Shown one piece after another: positions 34,343 through 42,373 of a stretch of 43,985 nt of DNA. The DNA lies in contig CAZKFG010000009.1 of assembly GCA_964551985.1 (NCBI GenBank), forward strand, positions 1 through 43,985, in the 5' to 3' direction. Numbering within the stretch: the first letter of the stretch is position 1; each line of letters starts with the position of its first letter. Below the pieces are notes generated by a model. That model was not told where the DNA came from, ran no database searches, and saw nothing but the letters and a program-made list of their open reading frames with translations. The DNA is from CAZKFG01 sp964551985. Lineage in GTDB: Bacteria > Bacillota > Negativicutes > Acidaminococcales > JAISLQ01. The position numbers were made by a program, and so were the translations under genes.

Positions 34343-34779
34343 AAATATCTACTAAAGGACGCTATGCCGTTGTAGCGATGTATGATTTGGCAATGAATTT
34401 TCAAACAATGCCTGTATCTTTAAAAAGCATTGCGACAAGGCAAGGTATTTCAGAGGCTTATTTAGAAAAACTGATGAGCTATTTGAAAAAGGCGAATCTT
34501 GTCGAAAGCACCAGAGGTGCTCAAGGTGGCTATGTTTTAGCAAAGTCGCCTAGCGAGATAACAGTTGGCGATATTATAAGAGTAATGCAAGGTCCTATAG
34601 CTCCTGTTGACTGCCTTTTGAGTATCCAGCCGTTTGATGACCAGTACTGCGAAAAATCTGATAGTTGCATTACAAAAAATGTTTGGCAAAAGGTTGGACA
34701 GAGCATTGAAAATGTACTTGATTCTATAACTTTAGCTGATTTGTGCAATCAGACAAATGATAAAAAAAGCTTTGATTGA
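34339..34779 (+). CDS. Rrf2-family transcriptional regulator (IscR/CymR-like)
   Basis: A 146-residue winged-helix regulator beginning M-K-I-S-T-K-G-R-Y-A-V, with recognition helix region I-S-E-A-Y-L-E-K-L-M and G-A-Q-G-G-Y-x-L. Cys92, Cys104 and Cys110 could hold an iron-sulfur cluster as in IscR, where the spacing is C-x5-C-x5-C; here the first gap is eleven. CymR, the cysteine-metabolism regulator, occupies the same place next to rarA in Bacillus but lacks this triad. The target is not known. The start overlaps the rarA stop; its stop overlaps the -35 of the alaS promoter. No iscS follows. Confidence 0.88.
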   Translation: MKISTKGRYAVVAMYDLAMNFQTMPVSLKSIATRQGISEAYLEKLMSYLKKANLVESTRGAQGGYVLAKSPSEITVGDIIRVMQGPIAPVDCLLSIQPFDDQYCEKSDSCITKNVWQKVGQSIENVLDSITLADLCNQTNDKKSFD

Positions 34780-34804
34780 CACTAAAAATCTAATTAGGTA
34801 TAAT
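34776..34804 (+). promoter_or_regulatory. Consensus promoter of alaS with inverted repeat in the spacer
   Basis: TTGACA (34776-34781), 17 bases, TATAAT (34799-34804), a perfect consensus. The spacer contains CTAA (34782-34785) and TTAG (34794-34797), an inverted pair eight bases apart that could be an operator, possibly for the Rrf2 protein encoded just upstream. Confidence 0.82.
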
Positions 34805-34845
34805 TTTTTTAATATGTAATAAAGTAATTTAAGGAGAGTAATAAT

Positions 34846-37476
34846 ATGTTAAACTTGACAGGTAAAGAGCTAAGGGAGAGTTTTTTGAACTTTTTTAAAG
34901 ACAAAGGACATCTCATTTTACCTAGTGCTTCTCTTATTCCTGATAATGATCCGACACTGCTACTGATTGGTGCTGGTATGGCTCCGTTTAAGCCGTTTTT
35001 TACAGGTAAACTAACTCCGCCTAATGTTAGAATAACAACAAGTCAAAAATGTATTCGTACAGGTGATATAGAAAATGTCGGCAGAACAGCAAGACATCAT
35101 ACTTTTTTTGAAATGCTCGGTAATTTTTCTTTTGGCGATTATTTTAAAAAAGAATCCATTTGCTGGGGATGGGAGTATTTGACAAAGGTACTTCAAATGC
35201 CAGAAGATAAACTTTGGGCGACCATTTATACTGACGATGGCGAGGCTTATGACATTTGGCATGATGTTATCGGTTTGCCGCCTGAGCGTATAATAAGAAT
35301 GGAAGATAACTTTTGGGAAATAGGACCTGGTCCTTGTGGTCCTTGTTCAGAAATTTATTTTGATTTAGGTGAGCAGCGTGGCTGCGGCAGTCCTGATTGC
35401 AAGGTTGGTTGTGATTGCGACCGTTATTTGGAAATATGGAACCATGTATTTACTCAGTTTAACAAAGAGCTAGATGGCACATATTCACCACTAGAGAAGA
35501 AAAATATTGATACGGGTGCGGGACTAGAGCGTATTGCATCAGTTTTGCAACGTAAAAGAACAAACTTTGAGACTGATTTATTATTCCCTATTTTACAATA
35601 TGCAGCAGACATTGCCGGCATTAGTTATGGTAAATCTGATAAGACAGATGTGTCGCTAAAAGTTATTGCTGACCATGCCAGAAGCGTTGCGTTTATGGTA
35701 AGCGATGGGATACTTCCGTCTAATGAAGGCAGAGGTTATGTTCTTCGTCGCGTTCTTCGTCGTGCGGTAAGACATGGTAAACTTTTGGGTATAGATAGAT
35801 TATTTTTAGCTGATGCAGTAGATGTTGTTGTTGATATATTCGGTGAACATTATATCGAACTATCAGAGAAAAAAGAATTTATCAAAAAAGTTATCCAAAC
35901 AGAAGAAGAACGTTTTAAAGCTACTTTAGAACAAGGAATAGAACTGCTTAATTCACAGATAAAACAACTTGAAGACAGCAAAAAAACAGTACTCGACGGT
36001 AAAATTTGCTTTAATTTATATGATACTTTCGGTTTCCCTTGGGAGCTTACAGAAGAAATTCTAACTGAGCATGGCTTTAGTATGGATCAACAAGCTTTTG
36101 AAGAAGCGATGCAAGAGCAGCGCCAAAGAGCCAGACAAGCTAGACAAAGCAAGGATGATACTAATGTAGTACTTGATTTTACTGATTTTAGTACTACAGA
36201 GCTTAAGGTTGACGAGAGCATAACAGATACCGAGATAGTACTTATTTTTGATGATGCGACAGGTCAACAGGTAGATTTTGTACAAAAAGACCAAAAGGCG
36301 ATAATTGTTTTAAAAGTAACACCGTTTCACGCTGAAGGTGGTGGCCAAATCGGCGATACTGGTACCTTTAGCAGCAAAAATGGCAAGGCTCAAGTTACTG
36401 CAACTAAAAAGATTGCCGACGGTACGACCGTTCATTATATAACAGTAATAGAAGGTAATTTACGCAAACACGACAGCATTGAGGCTACGACAGATGGTGA
36501 AAAGAAATTAGCTGTAGCTAGAAACCATACCGCAACACATCTTTTGCATTCGGCACTTAAAAAAGTTTTGGGTGAGCATGTAAATCAAGCAGGTAGCTAT
36601 GTTGGTCAAGATCGCTTGCGTTTTGACTTTTCGCACTTTTCACCTGTAAGTAAAGATGAACTTACAAAGATAGAATTTATTGTCAACAGAGAAATTTTGC
36701 AGGCAAAAGCTGTAACAGTAATTGAAACATCGCAAGAAAAGGCTCGCCAAATGGGGGCTGTAGCTTTGTTTGGTGAAAAATATGGCCAAGTAGTGCGGGT
36801 TGTGCAGGTGCCTGATTTTAGTACAGAGCTTTGCGGTGGGACACATGTTGATAACATTGCGCAAATAGGCTTGTTTAAAATAATTGCCGAATCTAGCGTT
36901 GGCGCAGGTATAAGACGTATTGAGGCAGTAACAGGAATAGAGTCTGTTCGTGTTATGCAAAGCCAAGATAATTTGCTTTTAAATGTTTGCACAAGCTTAA
37001 AATGCAGACCTGATGATGTGCTTGATAGACTAGACTCTGTGCAGGGGCAAGTTAAATCTTTGCAACAAGAAGTGCATAAGTTAAATAGCAACCTAACTAA
37101 AATGCAGTCGGATAATGTTGAAGATAAGGTAAAACAATTTGGTGATATTAAAGCAACTGTCATGAGTGTTGATACCCCTGACATTGATGCACTGAGAAGT
37201 TTTGGTGATAGTTTAAGAGATAAGCTAGGTGATAGTAGTGTAGTCGTTTTGTTTAGCAAACGTTCAGAAGATAAACTTGATTTACTTGTCATGGCAGGAA
37301 AACAAGCTGTCGCTAAAGGAATACACGCAGGAAATGCAGTTAAACAGATCGCTTCTTTGGTGGGTGGTGGTGGTGGCGGACGCCCTGATATGGCACAAGC
37401 CGGAGGTAAAAAACCAAACGAAATTCCATCTGCTATTGAAAAAGCATGGGCTATTATTGAGGCGCAAATAAAGTAA
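34846..37476 (+). CDS. alaS: Alanyl-tRNA synthetase
   Basis: An 876-residue synthetase with all parts: the class II catalytic core (motif 2 near F-E-M-L-G-N-F-S-F-G-D-Y-F), the tRNA recognition domain, the editing domain with zinc ligands in N-H-T-A-T-H (about 560) and E-L-C-G-G-T-H (about 663), and the C-terminal oligomerisation part with G-G-G-G-G-G-R-P-D-M-A-Q-A-G-G. AAGGAGAG precedes ATG. It has its own promoter and terminator; the leader of about 35 bases leaves no room for a T-box. Confidence 0.97.
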   Translation: MLNLTGKELRESFLNFFKDKGHLILPSASLIPDNDPTLLLIGAGMAPFKPFFTGKLTPPNVRITTSQKCIRTGDIENVGRTARHHTFFEMLGNFSFGDYFKKESICWGWEYLTKVLQMPEDKLWATIYTDDGEAYDIWHDVIGLPPERIIRMEDNFWEIGPGPCGPCSEIYFDLGEQRGCGSPDCKVGCDCDRYLEIWNHVFTQFNKELDGTYSPLEKKNIDTGAGLERIASVLQRKRTNFETDLLFPILQYAADIAGISYGKSDKTDVSLKVIADHARSVAFMVSDGILPSNEGRGYVLRRVLRRAVRHGKLLGIDRLFLADAVDVVVDIFGEHYIELSEKKEFIKKVIQTEEERFKATLEQGIELLNSQIKQLEDSKKTVLDGKICFNLYDTFGFPWELTEEILTEHGFSMDQQAFEEAMQEQRQRARQARQSKDDTNVVLDFTDFSTTELKVDESITDTEIVLIFDDATGQQVDFVQKDQKAIIVLKVTPFHAEGGGQIGDTGTFSSKNGKAQVTATKKIADGTTVHYITVIEGNLRKHDSIEATTDGEKKLAVARNHTATHLLHSALKKVLGEHVNQAGSYVGQDRLRFDFSHFSPVSKDELTKIEFIVNREILQAKAVTVIETSQEKARQMGAVALFGEKYGQVVRVVQVPDFSTELCGGTHVDNIAQIGLFKIIAESSVGAGIRRIEAVTGIESVRVMQSQDNLLLNVCTSLKCRPDDVLDRLDSVQGQVKSLQQEVHKLNSNLTKMQSDNVEDKVKQFGDIKATVMSVDTPDIDALRSFGDSLRDKLGDSSVVVLFSKRSEDKLDLLVMAGKQAVAKGIHAGNAVKQIASLVGGGGGGRPDMAQAGGKKPNEIPSAIEKAWAIIEAQIK

Positions 37477-37480
37477 TTTG

Positions 37481-37512
37481 AAAAAATCAGCCTTTTTAGG
37501 TTGATTTTTTTT
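37481..37512 (+). terminator. Terminator after alaS
   Basis: AAAAAATCAGCCT (37481-37493) pairs with 37498-37510, one GU pair, TTTT loop, T-run to 37512. Confidence 0.92.
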
Positions 37513-37534
37513 GTGTACTTTTTTAGTTATTGTA

Positions 37535-37543
37535 TGTTAAAAT
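37535..37543 (+). promoter_or_regulatory. Extended -10 promoter of ireB
   Basis: TGTTAAAAT (37535-37543) is an extended -10. No good -35 is seen at 16-18 bases; the nearest candidate, TACTTT (37516-37521), is poor. Confidence 0.5.
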
Positions 37544-37583
37544 TATTTGAAAGAATAGTTTATTGTTAAAGGAGGCATTAAAA

Positions 37584-37847
37584 ATGTCTGATATGTTTAA
37601 AGATACTATGCTGTATCGTCCAGATATGAATAAAAAAATCGTCTCAGATGAAATTGCCTATGTTTGTGCGGCGCTCAAGGAAAAAGGCTATAACCCTATT
37701 GACCAGCTTGTTGGCTATTTGCTCTCTGGTGATCCAACTTATATAACAAATTATAAAGAGGCTCGTACGAGAATCAGAAGCTTTGAGCGTTATGAACTGT
37801 TAGAAGAACTTGTGGAGTGTTATCTGAAAAATAAAAATGCAGTGTAA
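37584..37847 (+). CDS. ireB: IreB family regulatory protein (DUF965/UPF0297)
   Basis: An 87-residue protein with the family core I-A-Y-V-C-A-A-L-K-E-K-G-Y-N-P-I-D-Q-L-V-G-Y-L-L-S-G-D-P-T-Y-I-T and the final A-R-x-x-I-R. In Enterococcus, IreB is a substrate of the Ser/Thr kinase IreK and influences cephalosporin tolerance. Its phosphorylated threonines lie near the N-terminus; Thr8 is a candidate here. I choose ATG 37584, eight bases after AAAGGAGG; a TTG at 37563 precedes the ribosome site. It overlaps the next gene by 11 bases, and follows alaS as in Bacillus. Confidence 0.94.
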   Translation: MSDMFKDTMLYRPDMNKKIVSDEIAYVCAALKEKGYNPIDQLVGYLLSGDPTYITNYKEARTRIRSFERYELLEELVECYLKNKNAV

Positions 37848-38781
37848 AAAATTAGGTAAACTTGATTTTTTAGTTTCAGAACTATGCTTTGGTTCTTTGA
37901 CTGTAGGTCCATTGCAAAAGGATTTTTCGCCAGAATATGCTGGTAAAATCATAAGCTTTGCACTAGATAGTGGAGTTAATTTTATTGACACTGCTGAGCT
38001 TTATGAAAATTATCCACATATAAAATGTGGCATAGAAAAAAAGCGTGATGTTATTATTGCCAGTAAATCTTATGCTTATGAGTATGATGACATGTTGCAA
38101 AGCATTCAAACAGCTTGTAAACAGCTAGATAGAGAATACATAGATATTTTTGCTTTGCACGAGCAAACGTCAAGACTAACTTTAAAAGGGCATGGCGAAG
38201 CACTAAAATGCCTTGTTGATGCTAAGCAAAAAGGTCTTATACGCGCTATTGGCATCTCCACACATTTTGTTGATGTTGTGCGAGCTGCAGCGATGATGGA
38301 CGAAGTGGATGTTATACAACCGATTATCAACCAAAAAGGTTTTGGGATTGCTGATGGTAGTTGTGAAGATATGCTAAAGGCGATAGATTTTGCGCATTAT
38401 ATGGGCAAGGGTATATATGCTATGAAAGCACTTGGTGGAGGCTATTTGTCAGGTAGTAGTAAAGAGGCTATTGATTGGGTGAGAAAAATAAAGCCTATTT
38501 CTTCTGTGGCAGTTGGTATGCAAAGTATAGATGAAGTAATTGTCAATTGCGCGCTTTTTTCTGACAAGTTGCCAGATGAGCAAAAGCTCTTTAAAATAAT
38601 AAATCAAAAAAGAGACATTATTGTAGAGCCTTATTGTACTGGCTGCGGTAATTGCGAAAAAAGGTGTAAAAATGGTGCTGTTGAGGTGATAGATTCTATC
38701 GCTGTGATTGATAAAACTAAATGTTTACGCTGTGGGTATTGCAGTACAGTTTGTGAACATTTTTGTATAAAGGTGGTTTAA
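37837..38781 (+). CDS. Aldo/keto reductase with C-terminal 4Fe-4S ferredoxin domain
   Basis: A 314-residue fusion. The aldo/keto reductase barrel has the catalytic set D51, Y56 (D-T-A-E-L-Y-E-N-Y), K77 and H108. The C-terminal part holds two 4Fe-4S motifs: C267-x2-C270-x2-C273-x3-C277 and C296-x2-C299-x2-C302-x3-C306. Such fusions are common in anaerobes and probably pass electrons between ferredoxin and a carbonyl substrate, which is unknown. The start overlaps the end of ireB by 11 bases without a clear ribosome site; coupling is likely. ruvX follows after one base. Confidence 0.9.
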   Translation: MQCKKLGKLDFLVSELCFGSLTVGPLQKDFSPEYAGKIISFALDSGVNFIDTAELYENYPHIKCGIEKKRDVIIASKSYAYEYDDMLQSIQTACKQLDREYIDIFALHEQTSRLTLKGHGEALKCLVDAKQKGLIRAIGISTHFVDVVRAAAMMDEVDVIQPIINQKGFGIADGSCEDMLKAIDFAHYMGKGIYAMKALGGGYLSGSSKEAIDWVRKIKPISSVAVGMQSIDEVIVNCALFSDKLPDEQKLFKIINQKRDIIVEPYCTGCGNCEKRCKNGAVEVIDSIAVIDKTKCLRCGYCSTVCEHFCIKVV

Positions 38782-38782
38782 T

Positions 38783-39217
38783 TTGCGTTATTTAGGACTG
38801 GATGTTGGTGATAAAACAATTGGCGTTGCGGTAAATGACCTTCTTGGTATAACCGTGCAAGGGGTTACAACTATTAAACGTCGTGGCATTAAAAATGATT
38901 TAGAGGCGTTAAAAGAGCTTGTGCGTGAATATCAGGCAGATGGTTTTGTTGTGGGACTGCCAAAAAATATGGATGCAAGTCTTGGTACAAGGGCGCTTTT
39001 GTCACAAGAATTTAGTGATATGTTAAAAGTAGAGTTTCCTGATTTGTCTGTTGATTTATACGATGAAAGACTTACGACAGTTGCTGCAGAGAAGATGCTA
39101 ATTGGTGCTGATGTAAGTCGCAAAAAACGCAAAGAGGTTGTTGATAAGATAGCGGCAGTATTTATTTTACAAGGTTATCTTGCTAAAAAAGCAAATATAT
39201 TAAACAAGGGAGAATGA
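38783..39217 (+). CDS. ruvX: Putative Holliday junction resolvase RuvX (YqgF)
   Basis: A 144-residue RNase H-fold nuclease, M-R-Y-L-G-L-D-V-G-D-K-T-I-G-V-A-V. Acidic residues of the fold are D7 in L-D-V-G, E75-like positions in the middle strand and D94-E95-R-L-T-T, then D-K-I-A-A-V-F-I-L-Q-G-Y. In E. coli YqgF is needed for 16S rRNA 5' maturation; resolvase function is reported for other species. TTG start behind AAAGGTGG. Follows ireB by one gene, against direct adjacency in Bacillus. Confidence 0.93.
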   Translation: MRYLGLDVGDKTIGVAVNDLLGITVQGVTTIKRRGIKNDLEALKELVREYQADGFVVGLPKNMDASLGTRALLSQEFSDMLKVEFPDLSVDLYDERLTTVAAEKMLIGADVSRKKRKEVVDKIAAVFILQGYLAKKANILNKGE

Positions 39218-39219
39218 TG

Positions 39220-40884
39220 ATGCTTCATTTTAGTCGAAATCAAAAGATTATTTTAGCTAGTTTACTTAGCGCTGTGGTGTTAGTGTTTTTCTTTGTGACT
39301 TGGGCAGGTTCAAAAGCAGCAGATTATGTGCGTAAAAGTGCCAAAGAACAGACTTTTTTAAAAGGCTCTTTGACAGTTGGTGATATTGGTGCGTCTTTAA
39401 GTGGTGATGTTTGGATAAATGATATTGTTTGGAATGATCCTCAAGGTAAGAATGTTGTCAAAATACCAAGAGTTAATATAACTGTTAGATTGCGCGATGT
39501 TTTAAGCAGCGGTTTGTCGGCAGCCTCTGTGTCAAGCATTATTTTAGAGGCACCAGAATTACATTTAGATTATAATGAAAAAGATGGTCTTAATATTTCT
39601 AGGCTAGTAGAAATGGAACCTAAAGATAAAGCTAAAGAGCCAAAAGATGCAAAGCCTTCTTTTAGAGGTACAATAGAGATAGCAAAAGGACTTTTACAGC
39701 TAACCAGTGGCAAAAACAAACTCTCTTATGACAATTTAGATTGTAAACTCTCTTATGCAGAATTCCCAAAAGTTTTGGGCACTTTTCAAGCTAAGCAAAA
39801 TAAAGCTACTTTTGCAGGCAAAATAGAGCTTTTGTATAAAGACAAAGAGGCTGATATTAGAGTAGACTTAGATGGTCGCACGATTTTACTCAAAGATTTT
39901 TTTGATATGATGCCGATACAAAGTAATTTTACAGTTGATAGTGGCAGTATTGATAATTTAAAAACAGTTGTGGAAATTGGTTCTGATAAAAAGTTAAATA
40001 TTAGTGCACAAGGGAACTTTACCGATTTAAAAGCACAAGCTAAAGAGCAAGGCATTATTATGAGCGGCTTTAAGGGTAGCTTTAGTTTGCAAAAAGGTAT
40101 TGTAAGTTTTACTAATATTACAGGAAAATTAAATGACCAATCTGTTACTATAAATGGCAATGTGGATATTAATAACGAACCGTTTAAACTTGATCTTAAA
40201 ATTGCCTCGAATGCTTTTAAAATAAGCGCTTTGAGTCCAAGTCTCGGAATAACAGATGGTATAGATTTTAATGCCCAGATAACAGGCAGCGCTATGGAAC
40301 CTATCGCTAAAGGTAGTTTTAATGCACCATCAATAAAAACAGATCAACTTGATGCTACAAATGTTAAAGGCAACTTTGCATATGATAAAGGGGTAGTCAG
40401 GTTAACTGATGCCAGTGCTAATGTTTATGGTGGGACGGTAAATTTGACAGGTAGTGTCACGCTTGCAGACAAAAGCTTTAATTTTTTTGTTAATGGCTCT
40501 GGTCTTAGCAGTTCGTCATTATCCTCTAGCAAAATAAAAGGACCGCTTTCTTTTAGTGCTAACGCTAAAGGTACAAGTGCTGACAATTCTTTGCTTGTAA
40601 GTGGTAATTTTGCTATTGGTTCTGGTGATTTTAATGGAATACCATTTAATTCTATGACAGGTAATTTTACGAAAAATGCTAATGCTATGAACTTTTCTAA
40701 TCTTGTTATCAATACTCTTGCGGGTTCAATAACGACAACGGCGACATTAGATTCTAATGGTAAAGTTTCAATTCAAGCTATTGATGCTTCAAATATTTCT
40801 AAAGAAAATATCAAACAAAACATAACAAACCAGATAAATCAAGAAAAACAAAAGATAACCAATGCTTTAAAAAAGATTTTTTAG
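39220..40884 (+). CDS. AsmA-like periplasmic protein with N-terminal membrane anchor
   Basis: A 554-residue protein with one N-terminal membrane helix (about 8-27) and a long beta-rich, periplasmic part of Gly, Asn, Ser and Thr-rich strands: G-x-F, A-x-V-x-G-G-x-V-N-L-T-G-S-V and similar repeats as in AsmA and TamB. This family builds long grooves that carry phospholipids across the periplasm to the outer membrane. The last 35 residues form a charged, helical tail. Three ATGs (39214, 39217, 39220) follow AAGGGAG (39206-39212); 39220 has the best spacing, seven bases. It is unusual for this Firmicutes gene block and marks a diderm. Confidence 0.8.
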   Translation: MLHFSRNQKIILASLLSAVVLVFFFVTWAGSKAADYVRKSAKEQTFLKGSLTVGDIGASLSGDVWINDIVWNDPQGKNVVKIPRVNITVRLRDVLSSGLSAASVSSIILEAPELHLDYNEKDGLNISRLVEMEPKDKAKEPKDAKPSFRGTIEIAKGLLQLTSGKNKLSYDNLDCKLSYAEFPKVLGTFQAKQNKATFAGKIELLYKDKEADIRVDLDGRTILLKDFFDMMPIQSNFTVDSGSIDNLKTVVEIGSDKKLNISAQGNFTDLKAQAKEQGIIMSGFKGSFSLQKGIVSFTNITGKLNDQSVTINGNVDINNEPFKLDLKIASNAFKISALSPSLGITDGIDFNAQITGSAMEPIAKGSFNAPSIKTDQLDATNVKGNFAYDKGVVRLTDASANVYGGTVNLTGSVTLADKSFNFFVNGSGLSSSSLSSSKIKGPLSFSANAKGTSADNSLLVSGNFAIGSGDFNGIPFNSMTGNFTKNANAMNFSNLVINTLAGSITTTATLDSNGKVSIQAIDASNISKENIKQNITNQINQEKQKITNALKKIF

Positions 40885-40895
40885 TCACTAATTTG

Positions 40896-40924
40896 TTGAC
40901 AGCACACATTGCATAATATACAAT
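40896..40924 (+). promoter_or_regulatory. Promoter of the DUF1292-mltG unit
   Basis: TTGACA (40896-40901), 17 bases, TACAAT (40919-40924), without a TG. ATTGCAT occurs twice around the -10 (40908-40914 and 40923-40929), a direct repeat 15 bases in period. Confidence 0.75.
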
Positions 40925-40960
40925 TGCATTAGTTAAAAAAATAAAAGAGGTATGATGGAT

Positions 40961-41269
40961 ATGAAAGATTTAAAAGAGCAAGATGCTATAGAAGAACAAG
41001 TCGTCGTTATAACAGACGAAGATGGTAAAGAATATTATTATTTTGAAGAAGAAGTTATTCAAGTTGGAGATAAACGCTTTGCTATTTTGGTTTCAGTCGA
41101 AAAACAATGTAGTTGTGAAGACGAGGCATGTGCTTGTGATGAAGATGAGGCAATTATTGCTAAAATTGAAGTTGACGAAAATGGCGAAGATGTTTATTGT
41201 AATCCGACAGATGATGAGTATGACGAAGTTTTAAAACTATATGAAGATGACGACAAAGATGAACAATAG
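40961..41269 (+). CDS. DUF1292 family protein
   Basis: A 102-residue, strongly acidic soluble protein. V-V-V-I-T-D-E-D-G-K-E-Y-Y-Y-F-E-E-E-V-I-Q-V-G-D-K-R-F-A-I-L is the DUF1292 core. An inserted C50-x-C52-x4-C57-x-C59 cluster, set among acidic residues, may bind metal. Function is unknown; in Firmicutes it lies between ruvX and mltG, as here. Start is not certain: ATGs at 40952, 40955 and 40961 follow AAGAGG (40945-40950), and 40961 has the most usual spacing, while 40955 would add two residues. Confidence 0.85.
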   Translation: MKDLKEQDAIEEQVVVITDEDGKEYYYFEEEVIQVGDKRFAILVSVEKQCSCEDEACACDEDEAIIAKIEVDENGEDVYCNPTDDEYDEVLKLYEDDDKDEQ

Positions 41270-41289
41270 TTTTTGACCAGTTTTTTGGG

Positions 41290-41318
41290 AGGAAAGTCTT
41301 TGGACTTTCCTATTTTTT
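41290..41318 (+). terminator. Terminator or attenuator between DUF1292 and mltG
   Basis: AGGAAAGTC (41290-41298) pairs perfectly with GACTTTCCT (41303-41311) around TTTG, then T-run to 41318. mltG follows 18 bases later without a visible promoter, so it is probably leaky. Confidence 0.85.
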
Positions 41319-41336
41319 CGTGAATGGGGAATAATC

Positions 41337-42356
41337 TTGAGACAAAAGTTAACTAGAAAAAATACGATCATAGTAATAATTATTGCGAGCTTGTTTTTGC
41401 TGGTTTCCATAAGCACAACATTATATTTTTTGCCACCTAGGGTCGTTTTGCCTGTAGGCAAGGTTATTATAGTGGAAATTGAGCCTGGTATGGCGGCGGT
41501 TTCTATTGGTGAACTGTTAGCTAAAAAACAGGTTGTTGATAGTGCCAAAAGATTTGCTGCCCAAGCGAGAAGTCAAAACTATGAAAACTCTTTGCAAGCA
41601 GGTGAATACGAGTTTGTCAGTGGCGAACCATATAAAGACATTTTAGAGAAAATATCCAAAGGTGAGACCAGAAAGATAAAAATCGTTGTACCTGAAGGTT
41701 ATAATATAAAACAGATAGCTAACTTGCTTGAAGAGAATTCTTTAGTTAAAAAAGATGATTTTTTGGCTCAGGCAAAAAACTTTACTCCTTATGCTTATAT
41801 GAAAACAGATGATTCTCTCGTTGAGTATAAAACAGAAGGTTTTTTATTTCCTGCAACATATTATTTTAGTCCTAAGGCTACACCTCAAGATGTTTTAATT
41901 GAGATGACAAGAGCATTTGATGATAATTTATCAAAACAAATGCAAGAGCAGATTAAAAAACAAGATATGACTATAAGAGAATTTGTAACCTTAGCATCTT
42001 TGGTTGAAAAAGAAGCCGCAGTCGCAAAAGACAGACCGATTATTGCCAAAGTATTTCTCAAAAGGATAGATTATGCTATGCCTTTGCAGTCTTGTGCGAC
42101 AATTCAGTATATTTTGGGCTCGCCAAAACCTGAACTTACTGTGGCAGATACTAAATTGCCTTCTGCTTATAATACCTATTTACATTATGGTTTGCCGCCT
42201 GGACCTATAGCAAGTCCTGGTCTTGCCTCTATGCAAGCTGTTTTGCAACCATCTGGGGAAAACTATTTATATTTTGTGGCTAAAAAAGACGGCAGTCATA
42301 TTTTTTCTAATAGTTATGAAGAACATCTCGCTGCTATAGAACAAGCAAGCAAATAA
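41337..42356 (+). CDS. mltG: Endolytic murein transglycosylase MltG
   Basis: A 339-residue inner-membrane protein with one span (10-31), a LysM-like part (about 40-115) and the YceG catalytic domain. The catalytic glutamate lies in A-S-L-V-E224-K-E-A-A; other marks are P-E-G-Y-N, E-G-F-L-F-P-A-T-Y-Y and G-L-P-P-G-P-I-A-S-P-G. It cuts newly made glycan strands and so sets their length. Start is TTG six bases after GGGGA. Confidence 0.95.
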   Translation: MRQKLTRKNTIIVIIIASLFLLVSISTTLYFLPPRVVLPVGKVIIVEIEPGMAAVSIGELLAKKQVVDSAKRFAAQARSQNYENSLQAGEYEFVSGEPYKDILEKISKGETRKIKIVVPEGYNIKQIANLLEENSLVKKDDFLAQAKNFTPYAYMKTDDSLVEYKTEGFLFPATYYFSPKATPQDVLIEMTRAFDDNLSKQMQEQIKKQDMTIREFVTLASLVEKEAAVAKDRPIIAKVFLKRIDYAMPLQSCATIQYILGSPKPELTVADTKLPSAYNTYLHYGLPPGPIASPGLASMQAVLQPSGENYLYFVAKKDGSHIFSNSYEEHLAAIEQASK

Positions 42357-42373
42357 GATAAACGGTGATTGAT

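Noticed and set aside
36606..37292. 228-codon open frame on the minus strand inside alaS
   Set aside because: It lies wholly within a fully conserved synthetase, is Ser/Leu/Thr-rich as expected of a mirrored frame, and has no ribosome site or family signature.
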